The translations under genes were made by a program, and so were the position numbers. From contig NZ_LMPT01000001.1 of assembly GCF_001424425.1 (NCBI RefSeq), positions 422,137-486,136 on the forward strand: a stretch of DNA of 64,000 nt, written 5' to 3'. The DNA is from Acidovorax sp. Leaf191. Its GTDB lineage: Bacteria; Pseudomonadota; Gammaproteobacteria; Burkholderiales; Burkholderiaceae_C. Under the pieces are notes generated by a model. It saw only the letters and a list, made by a program, of their open reading frames with translations, made no database searches and was not told the origin of the DNA. Below, in pieces: positions 17,997 to 26,849 of the stretch; the first letter of the stretch is position 1; each line of letters begins with the position of its first letter.

Positions 17997-18797
17997 CTAC
18001 CCGCGCAGGCCCAGCTGCCGCAGCAACTCCATCGCCCCTGCAGGCGCGCGCTCCTTGGCGCCATTGATGAAGTACACAAACACATCGCGGGGCCGCTCGC
18101 CGCCGGTCCAGGTGCGCACACCTTGCGCCCACTGCGCAATCGCCTCGGTGGTATAGCCCGTGCGCACACCGCTCTCGCTGCGCATCAGACGCAGGTAGGC
18201 AAAGTCGGCCTCGCCATCCGCGATGGCGGGAAACTTGCTGGAGTCGGTGTACACAGGCACGCAGCGATACCGGCGCGCCAGCGCCACAAACTCTGGCGTC
18301 GCAAAACTCGGGTGGCGCACATCCAGCGTGTGGCGCAGCGGCAGGCCATCCACCTGCTGCGGCAGCAGTGCCAGAAAGGCCTCGAAATCTCCCGGATCCA
18401 ACGCCTTGCTCGGCATGAACTGCCAGACGATGGGCCCCAGCTTGTCCTTCAGTTCGGAGATGCCGCTGTCGACAAAGCGCGCGATCGAATCGCCCGCCTC
18501 CGCCAGCACGCGGCGGTTCGTCGCGAAGCGGTTGGCCTTGAGCGAGAACATGAAGCCCTCGGGCGTCTCGCCGTGCCATTTGGCGAACGTCGGCGGCTTG
18601 AAGGTGCTGTAGTACGTGCCGTTGACCTCGATCGCCGTGAGCTGGCGGCTGGCGTACTGCAGCTCTTTGCTGTGCGACAGGCCCGCGGGGTAGAAGTTGT
18701 CGCGCCAGGGCTCGAAGGTCCAGCCGCCGATACCGACGCGGATGCGCGGGTTGCCGGCGCTGATATCGCTCTGGCGGGTGCTGGCAGAGGTGTCCAC
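17997..18797 (-). CDS. DUF72-domain protein (YecE-like)
   Basis: The protein has about 266 residues and matches the DUF72/YecE family, a TIM-barrel-like fold of unknown function: 'IRVGIGGWTFEPWRDNFYP', 'LTAIEVNGTYYSTFKPPTFAKW', 'FMFSLKANRF', 'LRHTLDVRHPSF' and 'AYLRLMRS'. No ATG suits the start; a GTG at 18797 has AAGGA 7-8 bases upstream, and another GTG lies at 18821. It follows the sensor kinase gene by 40-60 bases in the same direction and may share its transcript. Confidence 0.85.
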   Translation of the reverse strand: MDTSASTRQSDISAGNPRIRVGIGGWTFEPWRDNFYPAGLSHSKELQYASRQLTAIEVNGTYYSTFKPPTFAKWHGETPEGFMFSLKANRFATNRRVLAEAGDSIARFVDSGISELKDKLGPIVWQFMPSKALDPGDFEAFLALLPQQVDGLPLRHTLDVRHPSFATPEFVALARRYRCVPVYTDSSKFPAIADGEADFAYLRLMRSESGVRTGYTTEAIAQWAQGVRTWTGGERPRDVFVYFINGAKERAPAGAMELLRQLGLRG

Positions 18798-18858
18798 GGC
18801 CTTGTCCTTTTGAGAATCCACGGAGCGGCCACTGTAGCAGCGGCATGGGCGCACATGC

Positions 18859-20202
18859 CTATGCCGGGCTCGCCTCCGGCAGCTCCAGCCGCGCCTGCAG
18901 TCCCTGCGCGCCATCTGCGCGTGGCCCGAGCACCAGGCGGCCGCCCAGGGCCTTGGCCAGCTCGCTCGCAATCGCCAGGCCCAGGCCGGTGCCGCCAGTG
19001 CCGCGGTTGCGCGAGTCTTCCAGCCGCACATAGGGCTGCAGCACGGCGGCCAGGTCGGCCTGCGCAATGCCGGGGCCGCGGTCCAGCACGCGCAGCAGCC
19101 ACGGGCATTGCGCCGGTGTCTGGTCCTGTTCCTGTTCGCATGCCTCCAGGCTCAGCTCGGCCGCGCCCGCGAACTTGATCGCGTTGTCCACCAGGTTGCA
19201 CACCAGCCGGCGCAGCGCTTGCGGGCGCGTGTCGCAGGTGCCCGGGTCGGCGTGCAGCAGCGTCACCGGCAGGCCCGCATCGGCGTAGTCGAACGCAATG
19301 CTCTGCAGCAGCGCGCGCAGGTCCACGCGCTGCAGCGGCTCTTGCACGGCCTGGGACGAGCGTGCGTAGGCAATGCCCTCTTCCACCAGCGACTGCATCT
19401 CGGCCAGGTCCGCGTGCAGCTTGCCCTGCAGCGCGGTGTCGTCCAGAAGGTCGGCGCGCAGGCGCAGGCGGGTGATGGGCGTCTGCAGGTCGTGCGAGAC
19501 AGCGGCGAGGATGCGCATGCGCTCCTCCAGGTGCGCCTGGATGCGCTGCTGCATGCGGTTGAAGGCCTGGGCAGCGCGCTGCACCTCGCGCGGGCCGTCT
19601 TCGGCCAGGGGCACGGCAGGGCGGTCGGCACCCAGCGCATCGGCCGCGTCGGCCAGCGTGCGCAGGGGCCGCGTGGCCGCGCGCACCGCCCAGGCGCACA
19701 GGCCCACCAGCAGCGCCAGCTGCAGCGCCAGCGCGCCCAGCACCCAGGGCGAGACCTGCAGCCGGGGCTCTGCCATGTCCACGGCCAGTGGGGTGCCGTC
19801 GGCCAGCTGCAGCTGCAGGCGCAGCTCGGTGCCGGGCATGCGCGGGTCGATCACGCGCACTGAGCGGCCCGGTGGCAGCGTGGCACCCACGGCGCCGGCA
19901 ATCAGGCGGGCCATGGCGGACGGGTCCTCGGGTGCGTCGAGCGGCGCGGTCAGCGTGAAGCGGTAGTTGCGGCGTGCCAGCCGATCCACCCATTGCGCGC
20001 GCTCTGCGGCGGGCAGGCGGTCCAGCATGGCCAGGGAGCTGGCCACGTCGCTCGCCAGGTACGACACCATGGCGCGGCGCATGGTCATGCCGCGTTCGGT
20101 GATGGCCAGCACGAAGGTCAGCGCATGCGCCAGCGCCAGGCCCAGCGCCAGCACCAGCAGGATGCGCCCGAACAGCGAGCGGGGCCACCAGCGCAGCGTC
20201 AT
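18859..20202 (-). CDS. Two-component sensor histidine kinase
   Basis: This inner-membrane kinase of 447 residues has two membrane segments, about 10-33 ('LFGRILLVLALGLALAHALT') and 153-175. A periplasmic domain of about 120 residues lies between them, followed by a HAMP linker. The phospho-accepting His237 lies in 'AAVSHDLQTPITRLRLR', and the ATP-binding domain has 'NLVDNAIKFAG', 'DRGPGIA' and 'GTGGTGLGLAIA'. Its ATG overlaps the stop of the response regulator gene by 4 bases. The pair diverges from the DUF2147-CcdA-thioredoxin operon, a likely target; the signal is unknown. Confidence 0.92.
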   Translation of the reverse strand: MTLRWWPRSLFGRILLVLALGLALAHALTFVLAITERGMTMRRAMVSYLASDVASSLAMLDRLPAAERAQWVDRLARRNYRFTLTAPLDAPEDPSAMARLIAGAVGATLPPGRSVRVIDPRMPGTELRLQLQLADGTPLAVDMAEPRLQVSPWVLGALALQLALLVGLCAWAVRAATRPLRTLADAADALGADRPAVPLAEDGPREVQRAAQAFNRMQQRIQAHLEERMRILAAVSHDLQTPITRLRLRADLLDDTALQGKLHADLAEMQSLVEEGIAYARSSQAVQEPLQRVDLRALLQSIAFDYADAGLPVTLLHADPGTCDTRPQALRRLVCNLVDNAIKFAGAAELSLEACEQEQDQTPAQCPWLLRVLDRGPGIAQADLAAVLQPYVRLEDSRNRGTGGTGLGLAIASELAKALGGRLVLGPRADGAQGLQARLELPEASPA

Positions 20203-20960
20203 GCGGCGGCCTCTTTGGGTGTTGCCGTGGGCAACACGTCGGCGCAGAACACGTAGCCCTCGTTGCGCACGGTCTTGATGTAGCGAGAGCCGCGAGCACC
20301 GTCCCCCAGCCGCTGGCGCACGCGGCTGACCAACAGGTCGATGGAGCGGTCGAACACATCGGCATCGCGCCCCTGCGTGAGCTGCAGCAACTGGTCGCGC
20401 GTGAGGATGCGCTGCGGGTGGTCCAGCAGCACGCGCAGCAGCCGGTACTCGGCGCCCGACAGCGCCACCACCGCGCCCGTGGCATCGAGCAGGTGGCGCG
20501 CCGTGGTATCGAGCCGCCAGTCGCCAAACGCGAGGTGGCGCGCGGGCTCGGCCACCGCCAGGTTGGGAGGCAGCATGCGCGTGCGCCGCAGCACCGCGTG
20601 GATGCGCGCCAGCAGCTCGCGCGCGGCAAAGGGCTTGGTCAGGTAGTCGTCTGCGCCCAGCTCCAGGCCCAGGATGCGGTCGGCCTCGTCGCTGCGTGCG
20701 GTGAGCATGATGATGGGCAGCGGCGGCGCGCCGGGGCTGCGCAGTTCGCGGCACAGGGCGATGCCGTCGGTGCCGGGCAGCATCAGGTCCAGCACCAGCA
20801 GGTCGATGCGCTGCGTGGCCAGCACCTCGCGCATCCGCCGCCCGTCGGCCGCCACGCTGACCTGCAGGCCCTGGCGCTGCAGGTACTCGGCCGCCAGCTC
20901 GCGGATGCCCGCGTCGTCATCGACGATCAGGATGTGGTCGGGCGGGGGCGTGGTCGTCAT
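20199..20960 (-). CDS. OmpR-family response regulator
   Basis: The protein has 253 residues. The receiver domain has the acidic pocket 'VDDD' at 13-16, the phospho-accepting Asp58 in 'LLVLDLMLPG', and the conserved Lys109 in 'LTKPF'. The C-terminal winged helix has 'GAEYRLLRVLLDHPQRILTR', 'RSIDLLVSRVRQRL' and 'IKTVRNEGYVF'. It is the first gene of the two-component operon and overlaps the kinase gene (ATGA). The 178-base gap to the divergent DUF2147 gene should hold both promoters. Confidence 0.94.
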   Translation of the reverse strand: MTTTPPPDHILIVDDDAGIRELAAEYLQRQGLQVSVAADGRRMREVLATQRIDLLVLDLMLPGTDGIALCRELRSPGAPPLPIIMLTARSDEADRILGLELGADDYLTKPFAARELLARIHAVLRRTRMLPPNLAVAEPARHLAFGDWRLDTTARHLLDATGAVVALSGAEYRLLRVLLDHPQRILTRDQLLQLTQGRDADVFDRSIDLLVSRVRQRLGDGARGSRYIKTVRNEGYVFCADVLPTATPKEAAA

Positions 20961-21138
20961 GGGCGTTGATTGTCCAGACTTTGGCGCCGCGTGGTGATGC
21001 CCCAGCAGGCCCGCATGTATCTGAACTTGTCTGGCGCCGCTGCCGACAAGTGCGCATACCAAAAGGCCCGCGCACGACAAACCGCCGATACGTGCGCTGG
21101 CTTCAATGCAGTCTTCCTGAACTTCACGAGGACTTGCC

Positions 21139-21684
21139 ATGAAACCCACCATCGCCATGGGTACCGCTGCTGCGCTGGCCCTGGGCCTGGCGCAGGCTGC
21201 CGGCGCGCAAGAGGCCGCCGCGCGGCCCGCCACGGCCGGGCAGTCGGCATCGGCACCAGCCCCCCACCCCCAGGCCCCGCTGGGCCGCTGGATCACCGAA
21301 AGCGGCAATCTGGAAGTGGACGTCGCCCCGTGCGCCACCGACGCCAAAACCACCGCCACCTCCAACGCCGGTGGCAGCCCCACCCTGTGCGGCAAGGTGG
21401 TGCGTGTGCTGGCCAACCGGTCCATGAGCGCCCCCGGCACCGACATGGCCGCCGCCGACGCCCGCCCCGCGCTGGGCATGACCCTGCTGTCGGCCCTGCG
21501 CGATACCGGCGGCGGGGACTATCAGGGCGAGATCTACAACCGAGAAAACGCCAAGACCTACCGCGCCACCCTCACCCCCGCCGAGCCCGACCAGCTGCTG
21601 GTGCGCGCCTATGTTGGCATCCCGCTGTTCGGCAAGACGCAGGTGTGGCGCCGCCCGGCCGCAGAGCACGGGAGTGCGCCATGA
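21139..21684 (+). CDS. DUF2147-family exported protein
   Basis: The protein has 181 residues, with a signal peptide (MKPTIAMGTAAALALGLAQA, cut after AGA). After a short Pro/Ala linker it shows the DUF2147 pattern 'LGRWITESGNLEVDVAPCA', 'LCGKVVRVL' and 'GEIYNRENAKTYRATLT', a predicted small beta-barrel in the periplasm. The function is unknown. It is the first of three coupled genes: its stop overlaps the start of the CcdA-like gene (ATGA). Confidence 0.88.
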   Translation: MKPTIAMGTAAALALGLAQAAGAQEAAARPATAGQSASAPAPHPQAPLGRWITESGNLEVDVAPCATDAKTTATSNAGGSPTLCGKVVRVLANRSMSAPGTDMAAADARPALGMTLLSALRDTGGGDYQGEIYNRENAKTYRATLTPAEPDQLLVRAYVGIPLFGKTQVWRRPAAEHGSAP

Positions 21685-22421
21685 CCATGGCCGCAACCGC
21701 CGTTGCCACTTCGCCCTGGCTGGCCGTGGCCGCCGGCATGCTCACCGTGGGCGCGCCCTGCGTCCTGCCCATGCTGCCAGTGGTGCTGGGCGCGTCGGTG
21801 GCGGGTGGCCCTGCGCAGCGCACGCGCCCGCTGTTCATCGCGCTGGGCTTCGCGCTGTCGTTCGCTTCCGTGGCACTGCTGTTCAGCAGCTTCACGCAAG
21901 TGCTGGGCGTGTCGCCCGAGGGTTTGCGCCGCTTCGCCGCCGTGATGTTGCTGGTGTTCGGCGTGCTCACGGTGTGGCCCCGGCCGTTCCACTGGCTCAG
22001 CCAATACGCGGGGGGCGTGCTTCACCGCGTGGGCAGTGTGGGCAGCGTGGGGCTGGGTTCATCGGGCGGCAACTGGGGCGGCCTGCTGTTGGGGCTGAGC
22101 CTGGGCGCGGTGTGGACCCCCTGCGCCGGGCCGGTGCTCGCGTCCATCCTCACCCTCATCGCCACCGAGCCGCCCGGTGTGGGCACCGCCGTGCTGCTGC
22201 TGGCGTATTCAACCGGCGCCGCGCTGCCCATGCTGGCCATCGCCTACGGCGGCCAGGCAGCGGCCCACCATGTACGCCGCCTGTCGCGCCATGCGCACTG
22301 CGTGCAGCAGGTCTTTGGCGTGGTGCTCATCGCCGTCGCGCTGGCCATGTTGCTGGAGGTCGATGGCCAGGTCACGGCGTGGCTGTCGCAGTTTTATCCA
22401 TCGTTTTCTGGCGGGCTGTGA
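21681..22421 (+). CDS. CcdA-like cytochrome c biogenesis/thiol transporter
   Basis: This 246-residue inner-membrane protein has about six membrane segments. The paired cysteines of the CcdA/DsbD core are in 'VGAPCVLPMLP' and 'VWTPCAGPVL'. The family passes reducing equivalents from cytoplasmic thioredoxin to periplasmic thiol proteins. It sits between an exported DUF2147 protein and an exported thioredoxin-like protein, which would be its partner. The operon probably answers to the divergent two-component system. Confidence 0.9.
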   Translation: MTMAATAVATSPWLAVAAGMLTVGAPCVLPMLPVVLGASVAGGPAQRTRPLFIALGFALSFASVALLFSSFTQVLGVSPEGLRRFAAVMLLVFGVLTVWPRPFHWLSQYAGGVLHRVGSVGSVGLGSSGGNWGGLLLGLSLGAVWTPCAGPVLASILTLIATEPPGVGTAVLLLAYSTGAALPMLAIAYGGQAAAHHVRRLSRHAHCVQQVFGVVLIAVALAMLLEVDGQVTAWLSQFYPSFSGGL

Positions 22422-22447
22422 GCGGCCCGCAGCAAGGAGTTTTCACC

Positions 22448-23029
22448 ATGACATCGCACCCCTCTTCACCCTTTGCGCTGCAGCGCCGCGCCTTCCTCGC
22501 GTCTGCCGCTGGCGTGGCCGCAGCCGTGGCGGCACCCGCCATCACCCACGCGGCAGGCTCCGCCATGCAGGCCGCCACGCTGCCCGACCTGGGCCCCGCG
22601 CCCGAGTTCACCGGCATCGAGCGCTGGCTCAACTCCGAGCCGCTCACCTTGGCCCAGCTGCGCGGCCGCGTGGTGCTGGTGGACTTCTGGACGTACGCCT
22701 GCATCAACTGCATACGCACCCTCCCCCACGTCAACCGCTGGGCCGAGCTGTACACGCCCCAGGGCCTCACCGTGGTGGGCGTGCACACGCCGGAGTTTCC
22801 GTTCGAGCGCACCACCAGCAACGTCGAGGTGGCCCTGCGCCGCCACGGCGTGAAGCACCCCGTGGCGCAAGACAACCGCTACCGTACCTGGAAGGCCTAC
22901 AGCAACCAGTACTGGCCCGCCGCCTACCTCATCGACGCGCAGGGCCGCATTCGCTACAAGCACTTCGGCGAAGGCGAATACGACCGCACCGAGGCCGTGA
23001 TCCGCGCGCTGCTGGGGGCGCGGGGCTAG
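22448..23029 (+). CDS. Exported thioredoxin-like (TlpA/DipZ-type) protein
   Basis: The protein has 193 residues. The N-terminus 'QRRAFLASAAGVAAAVAAP' resembles a twin-arginine signal (RRxFL). The thioredoxin fold carries the active site 'WTYACINCIRTLPH', with CINC in place of CGPC, as in the DipZ C-terminal domain and related proteins. It probably receives electrons from the CcdA-like protein encoded 26 bases upstream and reduces periplasmic substrates. Confidence 0.9.
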   Translation: MTSHPSSPFALQRRAFLASAAGVAAAVAAPAITHAAGSAMQAATLPDLGPAPEFTGIERWLNSEPLTLAQLRGRVVLVDFWTYACINCIRTLPHVNRWAELYTPQGLTVVGVHTPEFPFERTTSNVEVALRRHGVKHPVAQDNRYRTWKAYSNQYWPAAYLIDAQGRIRYKHFGEGEYDRTEAVIRALLGARG

Positions 23030-23111
23030 TCCCTGCGAACCAGCAGCTCACCCTTTCTTGCCACGTCGTTGCTCTGCCCGATCCCATCCACCTTTGCAGG
23101 ACTTTTGCACC

Positions 23112-24434
23112 ATGCCCTACCCCCGCCTTCACTTCGCCCTGGTCACGCTGGCTGCCACCGCAGCCGCTGTCTGCATGGCCTCTGCCAGCCACGCCCAGGC
23201 GCCCCAGTTGCCCCCGCCCGATGCCACCCAGCCCGCCGCGCTGCGGCTGATGCAGGGCTTTCCGCCGCCGCCCGACAAGGTCGTGCGCCTGGCCAACATC
23301 CTGCAGTACCCCAACGTGCGCTGGGCCGCGCACCACCTGCGCGAGCTGGGGCCGACGGCGACTGTGTGGCGCGGTGCAGGCACGCCGAGCGCACTGCCCG
23401 CGGCAGCCCGCCCGCTGAACGACGCACTGCCCATGCCCGACGGCCAGGGCGGCACCACAACGCTGGCCGACTGGCAAAAGGCCACCTACACCGACGGCCT
23501 GCTGGTGCTGCACCGCGGCCAGGTGGTGTACGAGCGCCACCACACCGGCATGCAGCCCCACCAGCCGCACGTGCTGTGGTCCATGAGCAAATCGCTCACC
23601 GGACTGCTGGTGACCGAGCTCATTCACGAAGGCGTGATCGACCCCACAGCGCTGATCCCCCGCTACCTGCCCGAGCTGGCCACCAGCGCCTGGGCCGACG
23701 CCACCGTGCAGCAGACGCTGGACATGACCACCGCCGTGCAGTACGCCGAGAACTTTGCCGACCCCACGTCCGGCGTCTTCCAGTATTTGGCCGCCGCGGG
23801 CCTGCAGCCCGCGCCGCCCGGCAGCAGCGCACCCAAAAGCATGGCCGAGTTCTTGCCCACGCTGAAGAAAGACGGCGAGCACGGCGCCGCGTTCGCTTAC
23901 AAGTCGGTGGACACGGAAGTGCTGGGCTGGCTGCTGCAGCGCGTGACGGGCAAGAGCTACGCCACGCTGCTGTCCGAGCGCATCTGGTCGCGCCTGGGCA
24001 CGCAGGAAGATGGGTATGTGTTTGCCGACCCCAACGGCGGCCAGTCCACCAGCGTGGGCGTGAACGCCACGCTGCGCGACCTGGGGCGCCTGGCAGAGAT
24101 GCTGCGCGCCAATGGCCGCTACAACGGCCAGCAGATCATCGCGCCCGCCACCATCGCCGAGCTGCGCAAGGGTGCGGACCCGGCCCGCTTCAGCAAGGCG
24201 CCCGGCACCGCCATGCGCGCGGGCTACTCGTACCACAACCAGTGGTGGGTGCCGCACGATGCGGACGGCACGCTGGAAGCCAAGGGCCTGATGGGCCAGC
24301 ACATCCACATCAACCCGGCGGCGGAGCTGGTGGTGGTGAAGCTGTCCACCCACCCGGTACCCAACACCGCCTTCACGCATGCGGTGGACCGGCAGGCGTT
24401 TGCCGCGCTGGCCGCAGCGGTGCGGGCGCGGTGA
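23112..24434 (+). CDS. Exported serine hydrolase (class C beta-lactamase family)
   Basis: The protein has 440 residues, with a signal peptide ending 'ASASHAQA'. The SxxK nucleophile motif is 'WSMSKSLTG', the YxN-like element is 'FAYKSVDTEVL', and the late motif region is 'LMGQHIHINPAAELVVVKLS'. The arrangement is that of the beta-lactamase/6-aminohexanoate-dimer hydrolase group, which includes esterases and peptidases; true beta-lactamase activity is unlikely. AGGA lies about 10 bases before the ATG. It follows the thioredoxin-like gene by 82 bases. Confidence 0.87.
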   Translation: MPYPRLHFALVTLAATAAAVCMASASHAQAPQLPPPDATQPAALRLMQGFPPPPDKVVRLANILQYPNVRWAAHHLRELGPTATVWRGAGTPSALPAAARPLNDALPMPDGQGGTTTLADWQKATYTDGLLVLHRGQVVYERHHTGMQPHQPHVLWSMSKSLTGLLVTELIHEGVIDPTALIPRYLPELATSAWADATVQQTLDMTTAVQYAENFADPTSGVFQYLAAAGLQPAPPGSSAPKSMAEFLPTLKKDGEHGAAFAYKSVDTEVLGWLLQRVTGKSYATLLSERIWSRLGTQEDGYVFADPNGGQSTSVGVNATLRDLGRLAEMLRANGRYNGQQIIAPATIAELRKGADPARFSKAPGTAMRAGYSYHNQWWVPHDADGTLEAKGLMGQHIHINPAAELVVVKLSTHPVPNTAFTHAVDRQAFAALAAAVRAR

Positions 24435-24586
24435 CGAAGACGATCGGGAGTGCTGCGTAGACGGCAAAACGCAGCGACAGGCGTGTGCACCTGCGCTGCG
24501 TTGTGGTCCGATCACCGCGTGGGCGTCGGAAGGATGTCGCGGGCTGGGACTGGTGTGTGGACCGTGCCGCACACTCGGCCCGGCCT

Positions 24587-25024
24587 TTACTGCACCAGCG
24601 TTGCAGTCAGCGTGATCTCTGGCACCGAAGCCAGTGCCTTCGACAGCGGGCAGTTGGCCTTGGCGTCGGCTGCGAGCTTTTGAAACGCCGCATCGTCCAG
24701 CCCCGGCACCTTGGCCGTCAGCGTGAGCGCAATGCGGTCAATGACGAAGCCGTCGCCGTCCTTGGACAGGCGCACGCTGGCCGTGGTGTCCACGGTTTCG
24801 GTGGCAATGCCCGCCTTGTCGGCAGCGAATGAAAACGCCATGGTGAAGCAGGCCGCATGTGCAGCACCCACGATCTCTTCGGGGTTGGTGCCCTTACGGT
24901 CGTCACCAAAGCGGCTGGCAAAGCCGTAGGGGTACTTGTTCAGCGCGCCGGTCTCGGTGCTGATCTGGCCTTGGCCGGCCTTGCCGGCGCCCTCCCAGTG
25001 AACGCTGGCTTTCTTTTCAGACAT
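24587..25024 (-). CDS. osmC: OsmC-type peroxiredoxin
   Basis: The protein has 145 residues and starts MSEKKASVHWEGAGKAG. The redox cysteines are in 'AAHAACFTMAFSF' and 'DAKANCPLSKAL', the classical OsmC arrangement; 'TNPEEIVGAA' is a family signature. OsmC reduces organic hydroperoxides in the cytoplasm. GGAG lies about 8 bases upstream of the ATG. This is the second OsmC-family gene in the window, clearly different from the one at 13564. Confidence 0.93.
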   Translation of the reverse strand: MSEKKASVHWEGAGKAGQGQISTETGALNKYPYGFASRFGDDRKGTNPEEIVGAAHAACFTMAFSFAADKAGIATETVDTTASVRLSKDGDGFVIDRIALTLTAKVPGLDDAAFQKLAADAKANCPLSKALASVPEITLTATLVQ

Positions 25025-25163
25025 GGCGTGACTCCTTGTGCATGTGCATGCAGTGGTGGTGGGTGAACGGCCGGGCCAAAACCCGGGGCCCTGAATCACA
25101 CCACAGGCACCGTGCCCCGGCTGTGGGACAAAACCGCTTCGTCCGTCCCCCCCCCGCCGCCTG

Positions 25164-25427
25164 TCAACCGTTGTGCACGCCAGGCGCAGCACCCGTGCGC
25201 ACCATGCGGATCGCATCGAACGGGCAGCGCACGGCGCACAGCGCGCACCCGGTGCAGCCCGCCGCATCGTGCAGCGCAGACCGCTTGGGCCCCCAGCTGG
25301 CATCGCCCTGCACCTGCAGAGACAGCACATGCGGCGCACACACTGCCACGCACCAGCCGCAGCCTGTGCAGCGGTCGGTGTCGATGGCGGGCAGGGCTTT
25401 GCGGGGTGGGGTCATGCGGTGGGGCAT
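25164..25427 (-). CDS. 4Fe-4S ferredoxin (two-cluster)
   Basis: The protein has 87 residues with two cluster motifs, 'CTGCGWCVAVCAP' and 'CTGCALCAVRCPF', each CX2CX2CX3C followed by P or a near equivalent. Such proteins carry electrons at low potential. The start could be the ATG at 25427 or one four codons later; neither has a clear ribosome-binding site. It is a single gene between osmC and the YkgJ-type gene, all on the same strand. Confidence 0.88.
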   Translation of the reverse strand: MPHRMTPPRKALPAIDTDRCTGCGWCVAVCAPHVLSLQVQGDASWGPKRSALHDAAGCTGCALCAVRCPFDAIRMVRTGAAPGVHNG

Positions 25428-25636
25428 TCAGGGCGTGGTTCGGTGCCTGGGCCTGTGTACAAGGCGAGTACGGTGTGCGGGTTGTGAAGGTCGTGCAGCG
25501 GTGGGGCAGGGTCCACGGCTGCGCCACAGCTTACCGCGCTGCACTGCCGGGGTCGAGCTTCTGCCTTGTCGCAACGCCGGCCCACCCGCTGCCTGGGCCG
25601 GGCCAGCAAGCCCGTACACGCCAGGCCGAGGGCTGG

Positions 25637-26050
25637 TCAGCCCTTGCGCTTCAAGTCCCGCGCCCCGTAGGCACAGTAGCCTGGCTTGGGGCTCTTCTTT
25701 TGCGGGTGCAGGCGGCACGTCTCGGGCCGCTTGTCGTACACGGTGCACCGCCGCGTTGCGGGGTCCAGAAAGTTGCAGTCCCCGCTGGCCCGCCGCGCCA
25801 TCGTGAACACCGCATTCTTGTGGTTGAAGTGGTCGATGAGCCGCGCCTTCTGCAGCCGCTTGGCAATGTGCCGCAGCTCCTCATGCTCGGCCTCAAAAGG
25901 GTCCACCAGCTCCAGCCGCACCAGGTCGGGCAGCTGCACCTCCAGCGGCATCGTGCAGCAATTGGCCGCACAGGTATCGCACAGGCCCGCACGGTAGCGG
26001 GTCCAAGTGTCCAGACGGTCAACGTCGACGATGGCAATGGGGGAACGCAT
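25637..26050 (-). CDS. YkgJ-type cysteine-cluster protein
   Basis: The protein has 137 residues and is rich in cysteine: 'CDTCAANCC' near residue 25, then 'GDCNFLDPATRRCTVYDKRPETCRLHP', and a final 'GYCAYGARDLKRKG'. The spacing matches the YkgJ/CxxCxxCC family, thought to bind zinc or an iron-sulphur cluster. The role is unknown. A 209-base gap separates it from the ferredoxin gene downstream. Confidence 0.87.
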   Translation of the reverse strand: MRSPIAIVDVDRLDTWTRYRAGLCDTCAANCCTMPLEVQLPDLVRLELVDPFEAEHEELRHIAKRLQKARLIDHFNHKNAVFTMARRASGDCNFLDPATRRCTVYDKRPETCRLHPQKKSPKPGYCAYGARDLKRKG

Positions 26051-26264
26051 GGGGCTGCGATTGTGCCTGGGCGGCTGTCCGCCCGGTGGGCGCAGCCCAC
26101 GCTGCCATCGCGGTCACCCGCCAGTGCCGGGTGCAGGGGCCGCCCGCGCCCCGGTCTCCAAACCTGTCGCCGCCTGTGGCGCTTGGCCTACGCCAGCGTG
26201 GCCCATTGCTGGGGAACATGAAGTTCTGGACGTATTCACGCACATCTACCCACAGGAGACCACC

Positions 26265-26762
26265 ATGACCCATCCCCAAGACCCCACCCGCGACATGAAC
26301 CTGGACCCCATCACCAAAGAACCCGGCGCCCACCCCATCGGCACGGGCATCGGTGCCGCAGGCGGCGCCGTCACGGGCGCAGCCGCTGGCTCCATCGGCG
26401 GCCCCATCGGCGCGGCTGTGGGTGCCGTGGTCGGTGCGGTGGTGGGTGGCCTCGCCGGCAAGGGCGCGGCCGAAGCCGTCAACCCCACGGATGAAGACGC
26501 CTACTGGCGCGATGCGTATGGCCGGGAGCCGTACTACTCGGATGCCTACACCTACGACGACTATGCCCCTGCGTACCGTCACGGCTATCAAAGCGTGATC
26601 GACGGACGCCACCGCGACTGGAACGACGCACGCGACCATCTGCAAACGCGCTGGGACACTGAACGCGAAAGCAGCCGTTTGAACTGGAAGGATGCGGAGC
26701 CTGCAGCCAAGGCGGCTTGGGAACGGGCGGATCGGATTTGGAAGCAGACGAAGCAAGAATAA
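26265..26762 (+). CDS. Glycine-zipper hypothetical protein
   Basis: The protein has 165 residues. A hydrophobic glycine-zipper stretch at about 26-68 ('GAAGGAVTGAAAGSIGGPIG' and following) is flanked by hydrophilic parts. The C-terminal half is rich in Tyr, Asp, Arg and Trp ('AYWRDAYGREPYYSDAYTYD'). A ribosome-binding site (CAGGAG) lies 7 bases before the ATG. Related proteins are found widely in Comamonadaceae and Burkholderiales, often linked to stress, but I cannot name a function. Confidence 0.75.
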   Translation: MTHPQDPTRDMNLDPITKEPGAHPIGTGIGAAGGAVTGAAAGSIGGPIGAAVGAVVGAVVGGLAGKGAAEAVNPTDEDAYWRDAYGREPYYSDAYTYDDYAPAYRHGYQSVIDGRHRDWNDARDHLQTRWDTERESSRLNWKDAEPAAKAAWERADRIWKQTKQE

Positions 26763-26849
26763 TAAGAGTGCGGCACGGGCTTGCGGTTAGCGGGATGTGG
26801 TGCCCCAGCGGCGGCGACACCGCTGCCCGCATTACAAGCCGGCATTTAA

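Noticed and set aside
23112..24434. Antibiotic-resistance beta-lactamase
   Set aside because: Although it has SxxK, the overall pattern fits esterase-like serine hydrolases of the same fold; resistance is not supported by the sequence.
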